From G965237725 sp965237725 (GTDB lineage Bacteria; Pseudomonadota; Gammaproteobacteria; Arenicellales; Poriferihabitantaceae): a stretch of DNA of 64,000 nucleotides. The notes below the pieces were generated by a model. The model saw only the letters and a program-made list of their open reading frames with translations. It was not told the DNA's origin and did not search any database. The DNA lies in contig OZ250151.1 in assembly GCA_965237725.1 (NCBI GenBank), positions 2,170,001-2,234,000 of the forward strand. Reading direction: 5' to 3'. A program made the position numbers and the translations under genes. This document shows positions 26,020 to 35,800 of the stretch, in pieces; position 1 is the stretch's first letter; every line of letters begins with the position of its first letter.

Positions 26020-27654
26020 TTATATCGAACCCATACAAACAAGATGATTCCCGGCGGTTACGGCATAGAAATTCTGCGATTCAGGCTGGTGGACAATTTG
26101 AGTTAAAGACCGCTCGGGTAAATACAGCCCACCAATCAAATTACCGTCCTGATCAATTTCTCTTATGCAACCGTCATTGCACCCAAAATAAACTTTGCCT
26201 TCGATAAAACTTGGGTGGGACATAATTCTTCCCAACGTATCTAATTTGCGGATCAACGACTTGTTCACTAGATCAAAAACGTAGAGCGTTTTGCCACAAG
26301 TCCCTACGTACAATCGGTCTTCGACCACTAGGGCCGTACTGTAAAAGACATGGTTCCCTGTAAACAGAACATTCCCAACTCCATTATCAATATCGATGGC
26401 ATAACAATTCCAGTCAAACGATGGCGCAATGACTTGATTCCGCTTTAAGTCGAATGTAACTGCAGCTTTTAATTCTCCTTCCATTTCAAATATCCATTTC
26501 ACCTCTCCGTCAAGTGCGTTCAGGCAAAGCACGTTTTTGTCATTGGTTCCTACAACTACAATTCCTTTTTCTAAACAATAAACCGGGGTGGCATGAAGAT
26601 ACTCGCGCACCACATGCTCCCAGATCCGCATTCCCGTATTTAGGTCCAATGCAACAATGGAACCTTTATTGTCGAATACATTCTGTTCCAGACCAATAAA
26701 TACCAGGCCCATATCTTCGGCTAATGCGGGTGATGATCCCACCGCATCTGCCGCATCATATCGCCAAATAATTGCGCCAGAGCGTCGGTTTAAATTATAA
26801 ACCGTGCCGTCATAGGCGCCAAATATAACCCCATTGTCATAAATGACCGGGCTCGATAAAATCCCTTTTAAGGATTCTCCAGTCTGGAATTCCCATAGCA
26901 TCTCACCCGTCGACTGATCGACGGCGTAAAAAATCCCATTGTCAGCACCATAATATATTGCGTCATTATCCAAGGCTGGCGTCGACTTTGGGACAACAAA
27001 GACATAGGTTGGGTTGGGGGGGCTGAACATCCACTGGATTGAAAGTGTTTCTTTGTCCGGGTAGTAAGATTTTCTATCGTGCACTATCAAACCCAAATCT
27101 GACGTAGTAAATGGTGCGATAAAATTCAGATTATTGTCTTTCACATATTCTTTAAACTTCGTCCGTTCGAAATCAACAAACACAAAATAATCCCTGATTG
27201 CATACCCTTCATCTTCCAGCGCTGATTTGACGCGTCGAAACGACCCACCGCTATTTACCAGATCATCAACGACAACGATGGGTTGATTCACCAGTTCCCC
27301 TTCAATCTGCTGACACAAGCCTGATTTTTTTCGGGATTTACGCACGAAAAATCCGTTTACGTTGTGCCCACGCTGTTTAGCTTTGATTATTAATGCGCCA
27401 ATTAGCGGTACTGCTCCAGCTTCCAGGCCACCAATCTGAAAAGGTAGCCGCGCTTCCATATAATTCCAAAACACATCCGTTACCATGTCCAAATCGTCGC
27501 TGTTTAAAAATAGTCGACGGATATCGAGCAACCAGCTTACCCGTGCACCGCTGGAGGATTTAGGCGGGAATTGTGAGTTTTCTTTGGTGCGGATCGCACG
27601 CTCCTTAATCACTTTCAGAAGCGTGAGTTCGATTCCCGAGAATTTAGACGACAT
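26020..27654 (-). CDS. Phosphoribosyltransferase fused to PQQ-type beta-propeller
   Basis: A 544-residue two-domain protein. Residues about 50-200 are a type I phosphoribosyltransferase of the orotate type, with the PRPP-binding motif PIVVVDDLVNSGGS at 125-138 and the N-terminal GGLEAGAVPLIGALI loop. Residues about 205-544 are repeated beta-propeller blades of the PQQ/BamB type (DGTVYNLNRRSGAIIWRYD, LNTGMRIWEHV, LNALDGEVKWIFE). There is no signal peptide, so the propeller is cytoplasmic, unlike BamB. The combination is unusual: a nucleotide-linked enzyme tethered to a repeat scaffold. Its neighbours on both sides are the small leader proteins. Confidence 0.85.
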   Translation of the reverse strand: MSSKFSGIELTLLKVIKERAIRTKENSQFPPKSSSGARVSWLLDIRRLFLNSDDLDMVTDVFWNYMEARLPFQIGGLEAGAVPLIGALIIKAKQRGHNVNGFFVRKSRKKSGLCQQIEGELVNQPIVVVDDLVNSGGSFRRVKSALEDEGYAIRDYFVFVDFERTKFKEYVKDNNLNFIAPFTTSDLGLIVHDRKSYYPDKETLSIQWMFSPPNPTYVFVVPKSTPALDNDAIYYGADNGIFYAVDQSTGEMLWEFQTGESLKGILSSPVIYDNGVIFGAYDGTVYNLNRRSGAIIWRYDAADAVGSSPALAEDMGLVFIGLEQNVFDNKGSIVALDLNTGMRIWEHVVREYLHATPVYCLEKGIVVVGTNDKNVLCLNALDGEVKWIFEMEGELKAAVTFDLKRNQVIAPSFDWNCYAIDIDNGVGNVLFTGNHVFYSTALVVEDRLYVGTCGKTLYVFDLVNKSLIRKLDTLGRIMSHPSFIEGKVYFGCNDGCIREIDQDGNLIGGLYLPERSLTQIVHQPESQNFYAVTAGNHLVCMGSI

Positions 27655-28093
27655 CGGATTCTAAAACTAAAGGTTTTGTTTCTGGACGTCAGGCTTAAGG
27701 GTGTTAAATCACATGCAGGTTACAAATTACAGGTGCGTGCGCTACTTACTCGATTATCGGGAAAAACGTTCCGCCCTGTTAAATCGATCACAACTCTAAG
27801 CGAGCAATAATATCCAGCGTTTCTCCACCCTGTTTTAGATTGATTACTTCGGCAACCAGGCGCAGATTTCTATGGGCTAGTACATTATTTTGTACGCAAG
27901 TTTGCTCTACTGAAGCATTTAATCGATATAAATAATTCTAAATTCGAAAGCCCATCCCGACCAGCAAAGATGGCATTGTCACTCAATAATCGCTCAAATT
28001 TCAAGGGGATTTCGGGGGAATTCGATGTCAGAGTGTTAGTTATTGCAGACACCGATTTCTCTACAGTTGATAATTAATACTCTGACACTAATC
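27655..28093. repeat. Intergenic region with an inverted repeat
   Basis: No gene was seen in this 440-base gap. Bases 28026-28087 hold GTCAGAGTG and ACTCTGACAC as inverted arms around a 40-base AT-rich loop. The right arm is a family C repeat (AATTAATACTCTGACAC). Confidence 0.45.
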
Positions 28094-28282
28094 TCACTCG
28101 CAAAAAGGGATACTTGGCTCTGCATGAACAGGCAGCAACGCTGAATCAACAACCGGCTTGACCCATTTATCTTGAGCTACCGTAGCGCCTATAATGCCGC
28201 CACCAATTAACACTTTTTTTGCTGCTGTTCGTCTGCTTATGTCTTGCGGGCGGGCATTGCTTTTTTTCGTTTCTTTGCTCAT
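28094..28282 (-). CDS. Very small leader protein, RR...W-x-K-P...PVHA
   Basis: A 62-residue protein with an AGAGGA ribosome binding site just upstream. Residues 17-18 are the Arg pair (ISRRTAAKK), followed by a Gly/Ile-rich hydrophobic stretch and the motif WVKPVVDSALLPVHA. Only eight residues (EPSIPFCE) follow, so the gene is essentially the leader alone. It is divergent from a prolyl-4-hydroxylase-like oxygenase whose start is 121 bases away. It could be a truncated paralogue, a signal peptide used as a peptide product, or a substrate of the oxygenase. Confidence 0.65.
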   Translation of the reverse strand: MSKETKKSNARPQDISRRTAAKKVLIGGGIIGATVAQDKWVKPVVDSALLPVHAEPSIPFCE

Positions 28283-28403
28283 GATTATTCCTCTTTAGTC
28301 AGATGATCATTGATTGACTGGTACTTCAGATTTCGATACATATAGTACCAGATCATAAGAGCTTTTTTCTCTAACTGCAAACACCCAAAATTCTGCCCAG
28401 CAT

Positions 28404-29492
28404 ATGACTAACGCGCCTATAGAAATCGAGGTTAGTTTTATAGATCGAAAGCCGTTAACCCTGAAAACCGAATTGGACAGTCCGATTCTGAAACAACTTT
28501 GTTTTGCTTTGGCCAATCGTAAATCAATTGGTGATAATGTTATGCATCTGGTAGTTGAGGAGACCGATGTATCGAATATCTATTTTCCTGTTTCTGCTTT
28601 GGCTGGAATTGAATCTGATGTTGCCTTGCCTGCGGAATATTTCTCAAGCCAAAATGAAATAAAAGTAGAAAATTATCTTCATCTGAATATGGACCGAAAA
28701 TGGATTGACTGGGCAATTGAGGGCATGCAACGTGGAATGAACAACCCATCGTTATATAAGATTATGTATGAAACTGGCGTTGATCACGAGGCCATTTGTG
28801 AATTACTGGATTACTATCCGCCAGAATCAAACTCACCCATAGAACACCCAAACCGCGAGACCATCTACCCCCTTGCCGGCGCTCATGTAGATAAAAAATA
28901 CCGAATTAAAAGTGACTACATGGAGCTGTACTGTATTAACAGGGTACTCACGCCTTTACAATGTCAGGGATTTATCGACGCTATCGGTGAAGACGTTTCC
29001 AGATCAAAAATTGGCGGCAAAAAAAATTTCTACGAAGGTCGAACAAGTGATACCTATTTTTTTCCCAATTCAGGAGAGGTATTACCCATTGTTTCTGATC
29101 TCCAGGAAAAAATTGCGGAAATACTTAAGCTTGAGTTAAAACATTTCGAATCTCTACATTGCAATATCTATAGAGAAGGTCAGCAATTCCGGGCACATAC
29201 CGATTATTTTACCGGTAAAATCCCGACTTTTATTAACAGGAGTGGAGACATTTGTACTGGCCAGCGGCAATGGTCCATTGTGATCTACCTCAATGAATTG
29301 GAGTCCGGTTGTGGAATTCGTTTTCAACGACTGGCTATGGATTATGACCCGCAACCAGGTACAGCGCTGATTTGGAATAACTTGTTTCCGTCAGGGAAAC
29401 CTAATCCGTATTCCCTTCATTCAGGCCGTCCTGCAGGCAAACAGAATAAGTATATGCTGGCGCAATTTACCCGCCTGCCAGAAGGCACTTAG
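28404..29492 (+). CDS. Prolyl-4-hydroxylase-like 2-oxoglutarate oxygenase
   Basis: A 362-residue protein. Residues about 175-360 are an iron/2-oxoglutarate oxygenase of the P4H type: RTS at 213-215, iron ligands His265 and Asp267 in FRAHTDYF and His339 in YSLHSGRP, with Lys349 (NKYMLAQF) as the likely 2-oxoglutarate anchor. Residues 1-170 are a separate unrecognised domain with a WIDWAIEGMQRGMNN helix. Enzymes of this group hydroxylate Pro or other residues of proteins or peptides, or small molecules. Its divergent neighbour is the 62-residue leader protein, which contains Pro residues in the conserved motif. A substrate relationship is a hypothesis. Confidence 0.85.
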   Translation: MTNAPIEIEVSFIDRKPLTLKTELDSPILKQLCFALANRKSIGDNVMHLVVEETDVSNIYFPVSALAGIESDVALPAEYFSSQNEIKVENYLHLNMDRKWIDWAIEGMQRGMNNPSLYKIMYETGVDHEAICELLDYYPPESNSPIEHPNRETIYPLAGAHVDKKYRIKSDYMELYCINRVLTPLQCQGFIDAIGEDVSRSKIGGKKNFYEGRTSDTYFFPNSGEVLPIVSDLQEKIAEILKLELKHFESLHCNIYREGQQFRAHTDYFTGKIPTFINRSGDICTGQRQWSIVIYLNELESGCGIRFQRLAMDYDPQPGTALIWNNLFPSGKPNPYSLHSGRPAGKQNKYMLAQFTRLPEGT

Positions 29493-29998
29493 TTCTTGAT
29501 TAAAGAAATACCTATCACCATTTTGGTCATGAACTAAATACAGGACTTCCGGTCACTCAAATCCGGGGACACTATACTAAATAAGCGATTGACGGCTTTC
29601 GGCCAAGACGCTTGGGGCCAGGGTAATTCTTGTTAGCTTAAGAGGACCAAAATCAAAGACTTGACCCCACAAGTACTTCTTTATTTGTAACCCTTTAACG
29701 TGCGAAAATAAATACCATCGTGTTCGGTAGATATAGTGGCGGAAAATTCTGGAGACACAATGCGCATTTAAACAACGGCTTTTGACTCATTTTTTTCCAG
29801 CGAAGCGAACGACAACAAATAGATTCCAATTTGTCGATCACCCTCATCGCAAATAAATACGATCTGCCTTCGGTTTTCTCGTTGGTACGAAACTAATAAA
29901 TGAGTATTGTGTCGCTGTATTAGTTAGTATTGTGCCCCTGAATTTCAAGCCATCCACAAATGGAAGGCAAAATCAACTAACCATTAATATCAGTAACT
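29493..29998. repeat. Repeat-rich stretch with a duplicated PhoD-like gene end
   Basis: It contains a family B copy at 29563-29640 (with GATTGACGGCTTTCGGCCA, as at 38661), a family A copy at 29647-29672, and at 29673-29739 a copy of the 3' end of the PhoD-like gene. A family E pair lies at 29897-29946. Bases 29647-29739 match 31255-31347 almost perfectly over 93 bases in direct orientation. No intact gene was seen. Confidence 0.65.
29676..29762 (-). pseudogene. Remnant of a PhoD-like phosphatase C-terminus
   Basis: On the minus strand the frame reads ATISTEHDGIYFRTLKGYK and stops. This is identical, except one Tyr for Phe, to the C-terminus of the phosphatase encoded at 31289-32845. Only about 20 residues remain, after nine unrelated residues and an in-frame stop. 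It marks a partial duplication that also carried the adjoining family A repeat. Confidence 0.7.
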
Positions 29999-30463
29999 AT
30001 GATCAAGAACAAATATTCGAAACTAGTCCTTGTACTTACCGTTCTAACAAGCAGCCTCTTATTTACGGTCACTTCTCACGCCGAGAAATTTAGCAAACAT
30101 GAACTGTCGGCAATTAGCGAAAATAATGGAAGACTGTTTATCTATCGAGGCAAATCTATATTCGGTGCTGCGATGAGTCCAAAATTGTATGTCGACGGAA
30201 AGTTAATCGGCAAATGCAAACGTGCAACCATCGGCTATCTTGATTTACCACCGGGCAAGTACGCCGCTTCTGCGGGCACCATTTTGTATTCTGGGGCAGA
30301 TGGGGCAACTGAATTTGAAATCGTTGGAGGGCAAAATACATTCGTAAAGGTTTCCATGGGTGCGGGTGCCTTCGCGGGTAAATCCAACGTCGAGGTGGCA
30401 GATGTGGATGGTACTGACAAAAAAATTGGAAAACTTAAAGTTGTTAGCTACGAGTTTGAGTAG
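29999..30463 (+). CDS. DUF2846-like exported protein
   Basis: A 154-residue protein with a Sec signal peptide ending at about residue 28 (TVTSHA-EK). The mature part matches the DUF2846 pattern: RLFIYRGKSIFGAAMSPKLYVDGKLIGKCKRATIGYLDLPPGKYAAS. It ends with a beta-rich tail. The lipobox Cys of many DUF2846 proteins is absent, so it is probably periplasmic. The function of the family is not known. It stands alone between repeat blocks. Confidence 0.75.
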   Translation: MIKNKYSKLVLVLTVLTSSLLFTVTSHAEKFSKHELSAISENNGRLFIYRGKSIFGAAMSPKLYVDGKLIGKCKRATIGYLDLPPGKYAASAGTILYSGADGATEFEIVGGQNTFVKVSMGAGAFAGKSNVEVADVDGTDKKIGKLKVVSYEFE

Positions 30464-30589
30464 TAGATACGGTATCAGATCTTCGAATTTAGGTATTGCT
30501 TACGAATAAATTCGATCACTGTTGAGTAATACGATTCATAGTAATCGTTAATTGTGCCCCTGGTTTACCCTGTAAGACTGTAGTCCGAC

Positions 30590-31153
30590 TTACGAGATGT
30601 CACTTTTTCCTTCCCACTTGTACGCCTGATACTTTTCATCAAGTGGCGGCTCGACGATGTGGTTGGTGTAGTTGGTTATCACCTTCTGCGCGATGATGGC
30701 GATAATCTCGAAAATATTTTCGCGGGAGAATCCAGCGGAAAGAAATGTGCCAACTGTTTCCGTAGAGACCCAGCCACGCTCCTTCACCATGGCCAATGTG
30801 AAAATACGCAGGGATTCGAGTTTGGCATCGGCATAGCGCCCGCCGTTTCGCGCGATGTCGATTACCTCCTCTGGAACATTATCCTCGAGAGCTTGTGGCA
30901 TGTGTGCCGCCATGCAGTAATGGCACCCATGTGCGCGATTGATCGTGAACCAGATCACGTGAAGTTCGATTGGTGTAAATGTCATTGTACCCACAGCACG
31001 CGAGGTCGCGTGGTATGCAGTCAGGGCTGCTGGGGATTCCGCCAGGGCACCGAGTACGTTGGGCACGCAGCCATACAGCGCATCGATTTTCTCCAATGCG
31101 GTCTTGCGTGCACCAGAAGTGGTTGAGGGCCCATGGATTTTGAAATTGGACAT
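30590..31153 (-). CDS. Carboxymuconolactone decarboxylase / AhpD-like protein
   Basis: About 187 residues from the chosen ATG at 31153 (MSNFKIHG), which has AGGAA upstream; the frame is open 24 bases further. The AhpD-type CxxC core is CHYCMAAH, preceded by LHVIWFTINRAHG. The N-terminal IDALYGCVPNVLGALAESP is typical of peroxidase-like members. Such proteins act as thiol-dependent peroxide or hydroperoxide reductases. The gene is isolated and no partner peroxiredoxin is nearby. Confidence 0.9.
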   Translation of the reverse strand: MSNFKIHGPSTTSGARKTALEKIDALYGCVPNVLGALAESPAALTAYHATSRAVGTMTFTPIELHVIWFTINRAHGCHYCMAAHMPQALEDNVPEEVIDIARNGGRYADAKLESLRIFTLAMVKERGWVSTETVGTFLSAGFSRENIFEIIAIIAQKVITNYTNHIVEPPLDEKYQAYKWEGKSDIS

Positions 31154-31254
31154 TGTGTGTTCCTGTTGATTAAGCATTAGAAAGGCTAAAGCCTATACGC
31201 TCAGATACAAACAGGTCAAGGAATCGACCAGCGCTTAAACAATTCCGACCCGGC

Positions 31255-31290
31255 CCAAAATCAAAGACCTGACCCCGCAAGTGCTTCTTT
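31255..31290. repeat. Repeat family A copy
   Basis: CCAAAATCAAAGACCTGACC followed by CCGCAAGTGCTTC. With the adjoining gene end it forms a 93-base duplication of 29647-29739. Confidence 0.6.
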
Positions 31291-32845
31291 ATTTGTAACC
31301 CTTTAACGTGCGAAAAAAAATACCATCGTGTTCGGTAGATATAGTGGAAAGCATGCCTCTACCCGCAGGTTTGGTAATGACGCCGAAATTTCTCTGCCTT
31401 ATAGTGTGAGAATCGAAATTGCCGTAGTTTTTTAGATCAAGTTCGTAACCAGCATGATCAACTTTTCTCCTTGCCCCAGCTCGCATAAAAAAGTACTCAA
31501 ATATTGATGGAGGGGCATGCACCGTCCCGGAAGAGACGAGTTGCGTAGCATATCGCTTTGATTGATCTTGAGTCACGGTTGCTGCACCAGCCGTGTGTAC
31601 ATCGCCAGATACAATACATAAATATTTCACCTTATGTCGCTTGCCGGCGGCGAAGATTAGTTCCAACAGCTTTATCTGCTCTTTTTTATGGTTATCATGG
31701 TCCCAGTGATCTAGCGCATCATCATGCATCGAATGACGGAAGTCTTTGGTAAAAGGAATCGTTAACGCCTTTTCAGCGATACGATGGTAATCCAGGTGCG
31801 CGATGGGTACAGGTACGACAAAACAGATCACCCTTTCATCAGCTATTTCAGGCGGTATGTTCACGAACTGCGGTTTTTTCAATTCGCTATCAACATCGAC
31901 AAACTGCTGTTTACTCATCACTTTTTTAGATGTGCGAAATGTTCGGTTGTCGAGTAAAAATATTTCAAAGTTTCTAAAGCTAGTCTTTTGGGTAAAATCG
32001 CTATTACTTATTAGCGCGCTATTGCGGCTTGTGCGCGCTTGAAAGATTTCAAAATACGCTTTAGCGATTGAGAATATCAATTGCATAACTACTGAACTTT
32101 GGAACTTATTGGAGTATGAGCCCCAACCATCGACGATATCGTGATCGTCCCATATCATTAAGTTCGGAGCGGAGGCGAGCATATAACTCATATTCTTGTC
32201 TGACCAACTATCGATATAAAGCTGTTCGTAAAATTCTCGCAGCTGATTTTCAAGTTCTTGTTGTTCTTTTGGATCGAGTGTGCAGCTAGCAACAATGTCT
32301 TCAGTCAGTATGCGTTTACCATACCAATTACGTTTTTTTAGTGAGTCGATAAACGGCACTTCATCCCATACACTGTCTGCGTAAATTTGATCCCCCCCCA
32401 TCAAAAGAAGATGGATGCGCTCTCCTTCCTTCTCATGTAGCTGCTTCATTTTGTCCCACATAACAAATTCCGAAGAACTCAACTTTGAAGGGTGTTGCTT
32501 ACTGCTACCGTTGCAAGAGGCAAAGCCAATGTTGGGCACTTCTTTTTGACTGGCTACTGCAAATTGCCAGCTGGTTCGCTGATGTTGATCACTTAATGCA
32601 TCGTTACCAGATAGAATTTGATATTCCACCTGATACTCATTCTGCTTTTTTGGTAGATCAAAACTAAATCGATAAAAATGATGATGTAGCAAAATCGATA
32701 CGTCAGGATTATTGACAACTGTTGTTGTTTGATCGAAGTTTAACCTTAGCGAGAGTTTCGCTTTAGATTCACCAGGGAGCAGAAAACACACTGTGTAGTT
32801 GTAGTCTGCCTCTAGTCCCAACAATGGCCCTAGTTTAATATCCAT
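31289..32845 (-). CDS. PhoD-like metallophosphatase
   Basis: A 518-residue calcineurin-like phosphatase of the PhoD/alkaline phosphatase D type. Metal-site motifs are GGDQIYADSVWD at about residue 150, MIWDDHDIVDGWGS at about 232 and VSGDVHTAGAA at about 405. No Sec or Tat signal is visible, unlike classical PhoD, so the enzyme may be cytoplasmic or a divergent phosphodiesterase. The N-terminal 110 residues form a beta-rich region. Its last 20 codons and the following repeat are duplicated at 29647-29739. Confidence 0.85.
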   Translation of the reverse strand: MDIKLGPLLGLEADYNYTVCFLLPGESKAKLSLRLNFDQTTTVVNNPDVSILLHHHFYRFSFDLPKKQNEYQVEYQILSGNDALSDQHQRTSWQFAVASQKEVPNIGFASCNGSSKQHPSKLSSSEFVMWDKMKQLHEKEGERIHLLLMGGDQIYADSVWDEVPFIDSLKKRNWYGKRILTEDIVASCTLDPKEQQELENQLREFYEQLYIDSWSDKNMSYMLASAPNLMIWDDHDIVDGWGSYSNKFQSSVVMQLIFSIAKAYFEIFQARTSRNSALISNSDFTQKTSFRNFEIFLLDNRTFRTSKKVMSKQQFVDVDSELKKPQFVNIPPEIADERVICFVVPVPIAHLDYHRIAEKALTIPFTKDFRHSMHDDALDHWDHDNHKKEQIKLLELIFAAGKRHKVKYLCIVSGDVHTAGAATVTQDQSKRYATQLVSSGTVHAPPSIFEYFFMRAGARRKVDHAGYELDLKNYGNFDSHTIRQRNFGVITKPAGRGMLSTISTEHDGIFFRTLKGYK

Positions 32846-32890
32846 TGCTCTTCTATATCACGATATGTAAATTGATAATCAAATTTTGGG

Positions 32891-35800
32891 CTAGCCTGGC
32901 ACCTCTTCGGATTCTTCCTCTAAGCCCTCTTCCCCAGGATTGCGTCGTTCCGAAGTACGAAATGCCCATACTTTGTATTCAAATTCCTCTGGAAACGTCC
33001 TGGTTACAGGATTTCCGGGAATTTCTATGGTGCTCCCTGGGGGACTAAGGGTATGTGACAATAAGATGTACAGTTTTTCACCCTCTTGTAGATCCTTTAT
33101 TTTCGCTCGACCTTCTTTTCCTTCGATACACCCATCCATTTTTCCATCGTCATCGAATCCATGCAATTCTTGTCCTGGCACCCCCGCGAGAACTTTGTAA
33201 TTGGCAACATCGGACATACCTTCTACAATAACCTCAACTGAAACATCAGGTTTATCCCCATTACCCACAAGATCAGCATCATATTTTATTTCGAATACTC
33301 GGGATGTCATGGCCCTTAAAGACCCTGATGCGAGTAATTCTTCATGATCTTCTTCAAAGTCGCTCACTTTCAGCGCTCTACCTGGAAAATAATTTCCAAT
33401 ACCTGTATCAAAGTGATGATATTTTGACCTTGGCGCCACCCTCGCATCCAAAATGCACGGATTCACAATGTTCAGTTCAGGAATTTGATGCTCCAACGCG
33501 ACTTCCTTCGCCCATGCCCAGTATTCACTAGCTAATGCCGTGGGATCAGGAGGCAATCCTCCACCCAACCCCATGGTCGGAAAATTACTGTTCAGTGATT
33601 CATTGTTAACACCCTGGTCCAACACACTTTCTAAGCGTGTCGCGTCGTGATTACTCCTTAGCAGGAAATACCAGAAACTCCAGGCCCTATAAGCGGGGAA
33701 TTTATGTCGGATGTGCCCCTGGGTAGCATTGTCCAGCTTCGCAGCATACCGACCTTCACTAGCGGACGCATCCAGCGGTATATCGATTCGATGGGGTTCT
33801 CGGTCTGGTACGCCAAAATTGTGCCCCAGGATGTACGAGGCTGTGACCGCTGTACTTTCGGATATCCATCTATTCCGAAGCCCCCAAATATCTTGCTTGC
33901 TCGTTTTAAAAATTTTCTCTGCATCGCGCCTATTCCTATAACCCCATTGCACTGCGTGAAAATACTCGTGATTCACAATGACCTGTTGCTCCGCAGCTGT
34001 TACGTTTTCGTTTCGCAACCTCGACAAGCAAAAATAGATTCGCTCATTCTCATTCCTAAACCAAGCTAATTCGTCTTTAAGGAAACACGGCACTAAATTC
34101 ACGTCTATGATTGGACGAGTTAACGGCAAATTGAACGTCTCGTAATTGATTGACGCGATTGTCAACATATCTTGAACTCTGTCAATTATTTCATCGTCGC
34201 ATCTTTCCTCCCCTGTCAGAATGTGCCTTGCCATACAGTGAATGTTAAATTGAATCCCCGAATCCAGGGTAAAAGTTCGCATTAATGCGAAATCGATTAT
34301 AGGGTTTTCAATCAGCACGAATCGGGCACCGCTATCATCAAGACGATTTACACTAATGCTAAAAGTTTGGCTGCTTTGATCAAAACTACCGCCAATGAAT
34401 TCCCAACCGGGGTCATCCTCCTGATCGATTTGAAAATTGTCAGGCAAGTCAGAAGAAAGCGCGACGGCCAGGTGATCCGTATCAACGCCATCGGGGACAG
34501 GGAAAATCACGGAAAAGTGACCGGCTTCTGCAACCTGAGTATTTCGGGCGCCAATTGCGATATAGGAACTTAGTAGCGAAGTCTGATCGTCAAAAGGAAA
34601 CTCAGCGGGCGGATCAATATCATGAATCCAGATATCAACAGGTTGATCCAGATCGGCATCCACCGCCTCCACCGTTATACCGTTGTATCCATAAACCTCT
34701 CCGTCGTCCTCCAGGGAACCCACAATGGGATAAAGTGGTGGATGTCTTTCCAAAGCCCGTTCCTGCTCTGGGAAGATTGGGGAGATGAACACTGCCCCTC
34801 CTGTATGATAACTCTGCGGTGAGCCAATCAATAACTCATCATCGTGAATTGCAACCGCTGTGCCAAAGTTTTCTCCCCCTATGCCTTCTGCTGCCTTGAT
34901 ATGTGAAGAATCAATCCAGTTGTCAGTGTCCAGATCATCCCGCGTAAAAAGATGCACCGCTCCCTGACTCTGGTTGTCATGGGGCGCACCAATTGCTAGA
35001 ACATTTTCGGCCACCAAAAAATCCTGACCAAATCTGACCGGCCCCGAAAGCGCCGTGGTGTCAATAGCGGATACCTGAGGCCAGTGACGAGAATCATCAG
35101 GGTCTTGACGGAACTCAAACACCTTTCCAGAATTAGCTTGGGAATCGACCCCCGGATAACCCGGCGAAGCGACGTATGCGGAATCACCTTGGAGTTGAAC
35201 CAGAAATCCAAATTCAGAAAAAGATTCAGGTGAATTTGGCATCAGCTTAACTGGCTCGACCCAAAGCTCCTCGCCGTTGGTCCCCAGGTTGAAGATGTAC
35301 GCTGCACCACTAAAATTTACACAGGGCTGGTTTTCGTTGCAGGCTCGACGTAGCTTGTCGCCTACCAGGACGTAGTTTTCACTCAACCCAAGGCTGCTTC
35401 CAAAATTTGAAAGGTTGTCAGGCTCTGGATCATCAATAGTGCGGATCCATTCCCAACCAAACTCTGCTGTGGCATTTTTTTGGTATATGGAGATTTGCCT
35501 CAACGTTTCATGTAGGTTTGCACTTACCGCAATAACATCACCCCTGATCGCCAGAGCACTCCCAAATCCCATATCTCTCAAAGGGGTTTCTGCGGATTTC
35601 TTACCAACTTCAATCCATCGACCGTCAGATTCATCGCGTTTGAATATGTAAAATGCCCCCAACCTTCTCTGCAATCCGCTTCCAACTAGTGGATCTCCGA
35701 CAATTAGGGTGTCGCCATCAAGGGCCATGATCTCACCGAACTTTTGGCCATAGGTTGCATCACTTGGGACCAATACCTGCTGCTCCTCCCATGCGTCGGT

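Noticed and set aside
28094..28282. Canonical RiPP precursor
   Set aside because: There is no known maturase, protease or transporter nearby and no repeated core; only the weaker modification hypothesis is kept.
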